Both the position numbers and the translations under genes were made by a program. From positions 868,001-932,000 of the forward strand of contig NC_016633.1 of NCBI RefSeq assembly GCF_000236685.1: 64,000 nucleotides of DNA, in the 5' to 3' direction. The notes below the pieces were generated by a model that was given only the letters and a program-made list of their open reading frames with translations, ran no database searches and had not been told where the DNA came from. Shown here piece by piece: positions 59,361 to 64,000 of this stretch (within the stretch, counting starts at the first letter, position 1; every line of letters begins with the position of its first letter). The stretch comes from Sphaerochaeta pleomorpha str. Grapes (lineage in GTDB: Bacteria; Spirochaetota; Spirochaetia; Sphaerochaetales; Sphaerochaetaceae).

Positions 59361-60451
59361 TACTTCACCTCCTGGCAGCGCTCTTCAAGCGGAATATAGT
59401 CAGTGTCGCAACCAAAGTACCGGGGGCCTACCAATTCCAAGCCCTTTTCACTGCGCCACATTTCAAAACAGGGAAGCCCTACAACCAGAACCCGTTTGCC
59501 ATACTTAAGGGCATCGGTGGTAACCGGCAAGAAGGTCTCGGTATCGACAAGACAGATAAGGTCGGGAACGGTTGCCACAATAGTGTTTTCTACCGTACAG
59601 GTCAGGTTTTCGTTCTGGAACTCTACCTTGGCCTGTTTGCCCTTGCAGTCAGCAATTCCATCGAGCACCACGGTTCCAAAATTGAAAGCACCCCGGGTCT
59701 CACGAAGCACATCGCTGATCTTTCCCTTGAACAGGCGATAGCCACCGGTAAACTCCAAGAAGCTTTGCTCAGGGGTCTTATCACCACTTTCCTTGACATT
59801 GCGGATAGCTTTCCCCAAGGTCTCTGACCTGCTTACAATATTCTTTACCCCATATGCTTTGACTGTCTTGCCATCCATAGGATAGAGGGCAACTGCAACC
59901 GAACCACCACAGCTCATGGTAACGGAGCGGGCCAGTTCCTCTGTCCATTTGTTGGAAACGGTCTCGAAAATTACAGCGTTTCCCTTCTCGTCAGTAAGGG
60001 CCATGGGGGAAGCACTGACCCCGCCGATGGTAAAGGTGACCATTTGCAACTCGGGAAACGCACGCCCCATGCCGTCGACATCGACCAAGGGAAGGCCAAG
60101 TGACGCCGCACAGACAATGGGGAACATACTGTTGAAGCCGCCGGCTTCCATTGGCATGAAGGCGTAGACCTCCTTGCCAAAATATTTGCTTACCAAATCA
60201 TATAGGGCTTTTGCCTCCCTACCATTGGCCGCTTTCTCAGCCAAAACAGTAGGGGCCCCCATCATTGCCATGGGGACGATAAGGGCGTCATCCGGTATTT
60301 CCTCAGGATCGAGTAAGGTTACCGGTCCAAATTCCTTGATGGCACCCATGGCCATGAGTTTTCCAATATAGGGATCGCCGCCACCCCCGGCACCTAGCAA
60401 CGAGGCGCCGAGAGCGATGTCTTCGATTTCTTTCAATCCGATCGTTCTCAT
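59360..60451 (-). CDS. DUF917 family protein
   Basis: 363 residues. The N-terminal GASLLGAGGGGDPYIGKLMA and MEAGGFNSMFPIV with VDGMGRAFPELQM are those of DUF917, a family found next to hydantoinase genes, often as a two-domain partner. No catalytic residue is established in the family. The start overlaps the permease stop by one base and its stop overlaps the hyuA start by one base. It very likely forms a complex or pathway step with HyuA. Function still open. Confidence 0.92.
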   Translation of the reverse strand: MRTIGLKEIEDIALGASLLGAGGGGDPYIGKLMAMGAIKEFGPVTLLDPEEIPDDALIVPMAMMGAPTVLAEKAANGREAKALYDLVSKYFGKEVYAFMPMEAGGFNSMFPIVCAASLGLPLVDVDGMGRAFPELQMVTFTIGGVSASPMALTDEKGNAVIFETVSNKWTEELARSVTMSCGGSVAVALYPMDGKTVKAYGVKNIVSRSETLGKAIRNVKESGDKTPEQSFLEFTGGYRLFKGKISDVLRETRGAFNFGTVVLDGIADCKGKQAKVEFQNENLTCTVENTIVATVPDLICLVDTETFLPVTTDALKYGKRVLVVGLPCFEMWRSEKGLELVGPRYFGCDTDYIPLEERCQEVK

Positions 60452-61716
60452 TATTTTTCCTTCTTCTTTTCGAATATCCTGTGGAGGATGATATAACTGA
60501 CCATGGAAACTACGATGCCATTGATAGGCCCGATGAAAAACACGGCAATATTGCCGGTGATGTAGGCAACGACAGCACCAAGAACAAACGAGATGATCCC
60601 ATCAAGGGCAAAGCCTTTTTTGATTACCACGTTCTCTTTCTTCCCTTTGCCGAGGATCCAATAGGAAGCAATGATGACGCCGGCGATAGGGGGGATAAAA
60701 GCGGTGAGAATGCTCAAAAAGGCTTGGAATTTACTCATGAGGCCAATAGCTGCAAGCAGTGTCCCAAGTCCCCCTGCAATTGCAGTGGCAATCTTGAATT
60801 TCTTTTCCCCTACCCCAAAGAGATTGGACACTGCAATCCCGCCGCTGTAGGCATTGGTTACGTTTGTTGTCCAGGTAGCCAGTACCAAAGCGATCAGGCC
60901 AAAGGCAGGAACCCCGACTGAAGCAAGTACTGCCGAGATGTCATACTGACCGGTTACAATGGAAAGCACTGCACCGATAAGGATCATGAGAAGGCCAACG
61001 GGCAAAACGCCAAGGACAGAGGATTTGATTACGTCTTTGCGGTTCTTGGCAAACCGTGAGTAGTCGCCGCTGATAACCCCGCCAAGGGCGAAGGTAGCAA
61101 CGGTGAGGCTGATTCCGGTAACCAAGCTCATTGGGGCTGCAGGCTGATAATTTGCAATGATGGCACTTCCGTCATTTTTGGTAAAAGCGGCAAACACGCC
61201 ATAGGCCATAACCAAAAGCAAGGCGGGAACTGCAATATAGTTGAGGTATTTTAAGGCCTTATAGCCATACATAGCGGTAAGAAGCATCAGAATCCCCCAG
61301 ACAAAGGAGCTAAGCCAAACAGGAATGGATACTCCAGTCATGGAAGCGACCATTGAGGAGAAGGACGATCCGCAGACAGCACTCTGAATCCCAAACCACC
61401 CGATACAGGCTATGGCAAGCATCAAGCTGATAATGTACTGGGCACCTTTTTCCCCCAGGACAGAGCCTGCCATCGAAACGGTAGGGAGGCCGGTATCACA
61501 ACCTTCCATACCCATGAAACACATGTAGGTACAGACAATCCCATACCCTAGCAGGACACAAAGGACAACCCCACCAAGGGTAAACCCCATCCCGAGGAAG
61601 CCTCCGATCATAAGACAAGGGACGCAGATCATGCTGCCGATCCAGATCATGGCCAGACTGCCCCAGCTCTGGCGCTGTGAGGCGGAAACTTCAAAACCAT
61701 TGTTGATTTCACTCAT
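60451..61716 (-). CDS. NCS1-type permease (cytosine permease CodB-like)
   Basis: 421 residues, twelve predicted TM helices, of the nucleobase-cation-symport-1 family that takes up cytosine, hydantoins, allantoin or thiamine. The ATG at 61716 has AAGGAG seven bases upstream; the frame extends to 61809 without homology. SWGSLAMIWIGSMICVPCLMI opens TM1 (core MIWIGSMICVPCL), and GISLTVATFALGGVISGDYSRFAKNRKD holds the loop typical of CodB. First gene of the operon with DUF917 and HyuA; the imported compound is then the presumed hydantoinase substrate. A hairpin overlaps its ribosome site. Confidence 0.9.
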   Translation of the reverse strand: MSEINNGFEVSASQRQSWGSLAMIWIGSMICVPCLMIGGFLGMGFTLGGVVLCVLLGYGIVCTYMCFMGMEGCDTGLPTVSMAGSVLGEKGAQYIISLMLAIACIGWFGIQSAVCGSSFSSMVASMTGVSIPVWLSSFVWGILMLLTAMYGYKALKYLNYIAVPALLLVMAYGVFAAFTKNDGSAIIANYQPAAPMSLVTGISLTVATFALGGVISGDYSRFAKNRKDVIKSSVLGVLPVGLLMILIGAVLSIVTGQYDISAVLASVGVPAFGLIALVLATWTTNVTNAYSGGIAVSNLFGVGEKKFKIATAIAGGLGTLLAAIGLMSKFQAFLSILTAFIPPIAGVIIASYWILGKGKKENVVIKKGFALDGIISFVLGAVVAYITGNIAVFFIGPINGIVVSMVSYIILHRIFEKKKEK

Positions 61717-61725
61717 ATGCTCTCT

Positions 61726-61752
61726 CCTTGCAAGTAATTGTGTATTGCAAGG
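61726..61752 (-). promoter_or_regulatory. Hairpin overlapping the permease Shine-Dalgarno
   Basis: CCTTGCAA and TTGCAAGG are perfect inverse complements with an 11-base spacer. On the minus strand the 3' arm contains the AAGG of the AAGGAG ribosome site of the permease gene. It can act on translation, or as an operator near the promoter described next. Confidence 0.45.
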
Positions 61753-61781
61753 ATAGTAAAAAATGAGAGCGATTACGTCAT
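61753..61781 (-). promoter_or_regulatory. Weak promoter candidate for the permease-DUF917-hyuA operon
   Basis: On the minus strand ATGACG (-35, 61776-61781) and TACTAT (-10, 61753-61758) are 17 bases apart, each matching four of six consensus bases. Transcription would start near 61745, within the hairpin that overlaps the ribosome site. Confidence 0.35.
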
Positions 61782-61810
61782 TGGTTGTACATCCCAAAAT
61801 CAGGGACACT

Positions 61811-61830
61811 TTTTGTCTAAAAGGACAAAA
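61811..61830. promoter_or_regulatory. Inverted repeat after the PucR gene, possible operator
   Basis: TTTTGTC (61811-61817) and GACAAAA (61824-61830) are perfect inverse complements with a 6-base spacer, just past the PucR stop and about 30 bp upstream of the -35 box of the permease promoter candidate. PucR-type activators bind near their target promoters, so this is a possible site. Confidence 0.35.
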
Positions 61831-63360
61831 TCATGAACCTAGGACTCTTTGGACAGCCATGGCAAAGGCAAGGAAAGCATTCAGGGGAAAAGCTGAAACC
61901 TCGGAACCGAACTGTGCATTGAGCTTTTGCACCCGATATTTTACCGAATTTATATGCAGATTGAGATGCTGGGCAGTCTTTGCAACATTCCCTTGGCAAT
62001 CGAGCAGCAAAATTGCGAGCGTTCTCTGACTTTCGCTGTCTTGTTGGATTGGACGAAGACAATGGGTATGCTGCTCGATGGAGAGCTGGCCCTTCTCGAT
62101 GCAGTGCAGGCAGTTCTTTGCAAAGGTAATATCTTCGGCAGTATAGAACAGCTTACAGGGAAATATGGAACGACAAGCTTCCTTGGTTTCCTGGATGGTA
62201 AGATAGGCCTGCCTCACCTCTGTGGTGGTAAGGGTATGTTGAATTGAAAATAGCTTGCATCGTAACACACCCAGTTCCTGGGCAATGGATTCTCTCTCCC
62301 CCAGACATTTCCCATCAGTGAAGGCTACTGTGTGCTTTTCGTAGTTGTCACAGACACAGATTGCATAGTTTTCCTTCAGGATGCGGGAAAGTGAATCCTT
62401 GTAGGTCGCATTGTTTTCTTCTTCTTTGTCCGGTATGAGTACCCACATCTCCTGCAAAGCGGCGACATCGATGTGGAACAGTTCGCCAAGACGACGCATC
62501 TTGATAGGTTCGTCACGCAAGATAGTCCGTATCATTTCCTCTGATATGAACTGGTTATGCTGGGGATTCCAGATGTTGACGAACAACTGTACCACCTCGA
62601 CAATCTGCCTGAGAATTTCCTCGGAGAGTACCTTCCCTTCGGTGTTGATGGTATGCAGATACATTGCAGGTCCTTTGCCTGCAGTAATCCGGCTTTGGTT
62701 TTTCCACCAAAGCGATGGAAACCGATGGGCTTCCATCGCATGGGTAAGCGCAGATTCCGCGGCCAGCGGATAGGCAACGGCATTGAGCAACTTGTTGTTC
62801 TGGTCAGTCAGGATGAAACTGGTATGCAATCGGTCGCGGAGCATCGAAAGCAGGGTATCCATGGTCCTCAGATGCTCGGGAAGGCGGGTCACCTGGTTCA
62901 ACAAGTCGCCGGAGAACAGGGTCTGTTCGGTCCTGTCCTTGATAACTGCTTCCATGACGGAGGTAATCACTTCGCTGTAGCGGTAGTTGATACTGCCCTC
63001 GGGCATCACGATAAGGGCGATTCCGTACGCATTGGCGACATCGAGAACCCTTTGGTCGAGTTCCTTGACGATAATACCCAGGTAATACAGGATGACCCCC
63101 ACTTCCCCGTAGGAGGCAAGGTCCTTGAGAATATTACACTGGGCATCGACATCGTGGCGGATGTTATACCAGCAAGTCAGGGCAAGCTCGCTGCCGATGA
63201 ACCGGTTCTTCTCAAAGAACTCATCGAGCAAAGCCGTAGGCTGGGCATATTCCAAGACAGACACGGAAGTAACCGGACGGTCTAAGGCACTCTTTCCTGC
63301 AACTACCGTGGCATCCTTGAGGCAGGGCAATTCCAATAACTGGGATAGATTTACACTCAT
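61831..63360 (-). CDS. PucR-family transcriptional regulator
   Basis: 509 residues: an N-terminal PucR/purine-catabolism domain (LSQLLELPCLKDATVVAGKS), a long middle with GGDEF-like sensor fold of the CdaR type, and a C-terminal HTH (ILLLDCQGNVAKTAQHLNLH then INSVKYRVQKL). Such regulators turn on operons for purines, glycerate or cyclic ureides in response to an intracellular catabolite. It is 114 bp upstream of the permease gene in the same orientation and so is the probable activator of the hydantoinase operon. The start at 63360 has a weak ribosome site. The divergent sirtuin gene may share its control region. Confidence 0.9.
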   Translation of the reverse strand: MSVNLSQLLELPCLKDATVVAGKSALDRPVTSVSVLEYAQPTALLDEFFEKNRFIGSELALTCWYNIRHDVDAQCNILKDLASYGEVGVILYYLGIIVKELDQRVLDVANAYGIALIVMPEGSINYRYSEVITSVMEAVIKDRTEQTLFSGDLLNQVTRLPEHLRTMDTLLSMLRDRLHTSFILTDQNNKLLNAVAYPLAAESALTHAMEAHRFPSLWWKNQSRITAGKGPAMYLHTINTEGKVLSEEILRQIVEVVQLFVNIWNPQHNQFISEEMIRTILRDEPIKMRRLGELFHIDVAALQEMWVLIPDKEEENNATYKDSLSRILKENYAICVCDNYEKHTVAFTDGKCLGERESIAQELGVLRCKLFSIQHTLTTTEVRQAYLTIQETKEACRSIFPCKLFYTAEDITFAKNCLHCIEKGQLSIEQHTHCLRPIQQDSESQRTLAILLLDCQGNVAKTAQHLNLHINSVKYRVQKLNAQFGSEVSAFPLNAFLAFAMAVQRVLGS

Positions 63361-63628
63361 GTTGCTACGCTAGTCAATGTTGTATTATTTGTAAAGAGTA
63401 AAGGAATCGGTTTACTAATAACAGGAACCAGATACAGGGCAAATCGTTAAAGAACGACCTTCTTCATCAAAGCGAACGCTGTCAGATAGCAGACCCCAAT
63501 AGCACGCGGGTTTCATTTCCCTTAAAAGAAAATGACCGGAATTCAAAACAATGATACGATGTAAACACTATTCTTCTTTGAAAAATTGAATAGGTACATC
63601 AAAACAAACGAAAGGGATTTTGCACGTT

Positions 63629-64000
63629 ATGGACTACAAGAACCAAGCTGAAGGTCTTGAAAAGCTGAAAGAACTGGTTGAAAACAGTAAAAACACATCG
63701 GTCTACACTGCTTTCGAAGTTTCCAGGCTCAGCGGGGTGCCTGACTATCGTCTTCCCCATGGGAATGAGACTTCCCCCTGGCAAGGGATACAGATGGACA
63801 GGTTATTGAGTTGGGATTATTTCATCTCGCGTCCGGAAGTCGTCTATGCATGGGCAAGGGACATGTGGTTCTCCATGGAGGACTATGAACCGAATAGAAT
63901 TCACACCCTTCTTTCTGAAGGCATGCAATCGGGACGAATCAAGAATGTCATTACGGAAAACATAGACATGCTCCTGCAGAGGGCAGGTATCGGAAATCCT
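63629..64000 (+). CDS. Sirtuin (Sir2) homologue with replaced GAG motif (3' truncated by window edge)
   Basis: First 124 codons of a longer gene. The text VYTAFEVSRLSGVPDYR (25-41) aligns with the sirtuin NAD-binding stretch TGAGIS-SGIPDFR, and PNRIHTLLSEG, VITENIDMLLQRAG (107-120) with the PN-H-L and TQNIDGLHQRAG motifs. The Gly-Ala-Gly of the first motif is Ala-Phe-Glu (28-30), which should disturb the bound NAD pyrophosphate. The catalytic His would lie just beyond the window. It might be a regulator, an ADP-ribosyl-processing enzyme or an inactive relative. GGGA lies about 12 bases before the ATG, so the start is likely but not certain. Confidence 0.75.
   Translation, partial: MDYKNQAEGLEKLKELVENSKNTSVYTAFEVSRLSGVPDYRLPHGNETSPWQGIQMDRLLSWDYFISRPEVVYAWARDMWFSMEDYEPNRIHTLLSEGMQSGRIKNVITENIDMLLQRAGIGNP

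Noticed and set aside
1-64000. CRISPR arrays, tRNA or rRNA genes, insertion sequences, prophage genes
   Set aside because: I looked for spaced repeats, cloverleaf arms with CCA ends, transposase or integrase motifs and phage structural genes, and saw none. A tRNAscan or ISfinder search could still find something I missed.

Overview
The window looks like a chromosomal segment of a diderm, fermentative, largely anaerobic bacterium. Mid-range G+C (estimated by eye), an RND pump with a TolC-type channel, many lipoproteins with relaxed lipoboxes, an LPP20/LpoB/COG3014 lipoprotein cluster, pyruvate formate-lyase, a flavodiiron protein and several c-di-GMP enzymes fit a spirochaete of the Sphaerochaeta type. 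That assignment is inference; no rRNA or tRNA gene is present to confirm it. I saw no insertion sequence, CRISPR array or replication origin.

Layout. 1-10956: a GGDEF fragment, a lipoprotein hydrolase, a three-gene RND efflux operon on the minus strand, a GGDEF-EAL protein, and a CDF-family cation transporter behind a strongly folded leader. 11002-21794: the most interesting block. A 136-residue membrane protein with two H-x13-H helices is followed by a minus-strand operon ubiD-ubiA-ubiX-binding protein-ATPase-permease, then a lipoprotein with three FMN-binding-type repeats. Divergent from these are a type II NADH dehydrogenase with a C-terminal membrane extension, a polyprenyl diphosphate synthase and a small orphan. 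Together they resemble a flavin-based extracytosolic electron transfer chain (Listeria Ndh2/DmkA/DmkB/PplA type), coupled here to UbiX/UbiD and a dedicated importer, which suggests that a quinone precursor is scavenged and prenylated.

21781-34951: oxygen, NO, arsenic and redox functions. These are a DUF438 hemerythrin-PAS protein, flavodiiron protein, CBS protein, ACR3/ArsR, glycerol dehydrogenase, a split ArsP-type permease, an FNR/CRP-type regulator facing pflB-pflA across a perfect TGTGA-N6-TCACA site, a lipocalin and a glutathione peroxidase. 35107-44003: UV endonuclease, TspO-like protein, NapH-like Fe-S membrane protein, a decayed EAL remnant, a PAS-GAF-GGDEF-HD-GYP protein, a 2-hydroxyacid dehydrogenase, a papain-fold protein and a rhodanese.

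44196-49723: an envelope lipoprotein operon (four LPP20-like or related lipoproteins plus an LpoB-like protein) divergent from a COG3014-like lipoprotein, then a 55-codon gene. 49961-55990: an accessory, defence-like stretch (PLD-helicase-DUF3427, Nudix, CoiA-like, HNH nuclease, methyltransferase). 56162-64000: a bleomycin-hydrolase-type peptidase, a permease-DUF917-hydantoinase operon with a PucR regulator, and the start of a sirtuin homologue whose GAG motif is replaced.
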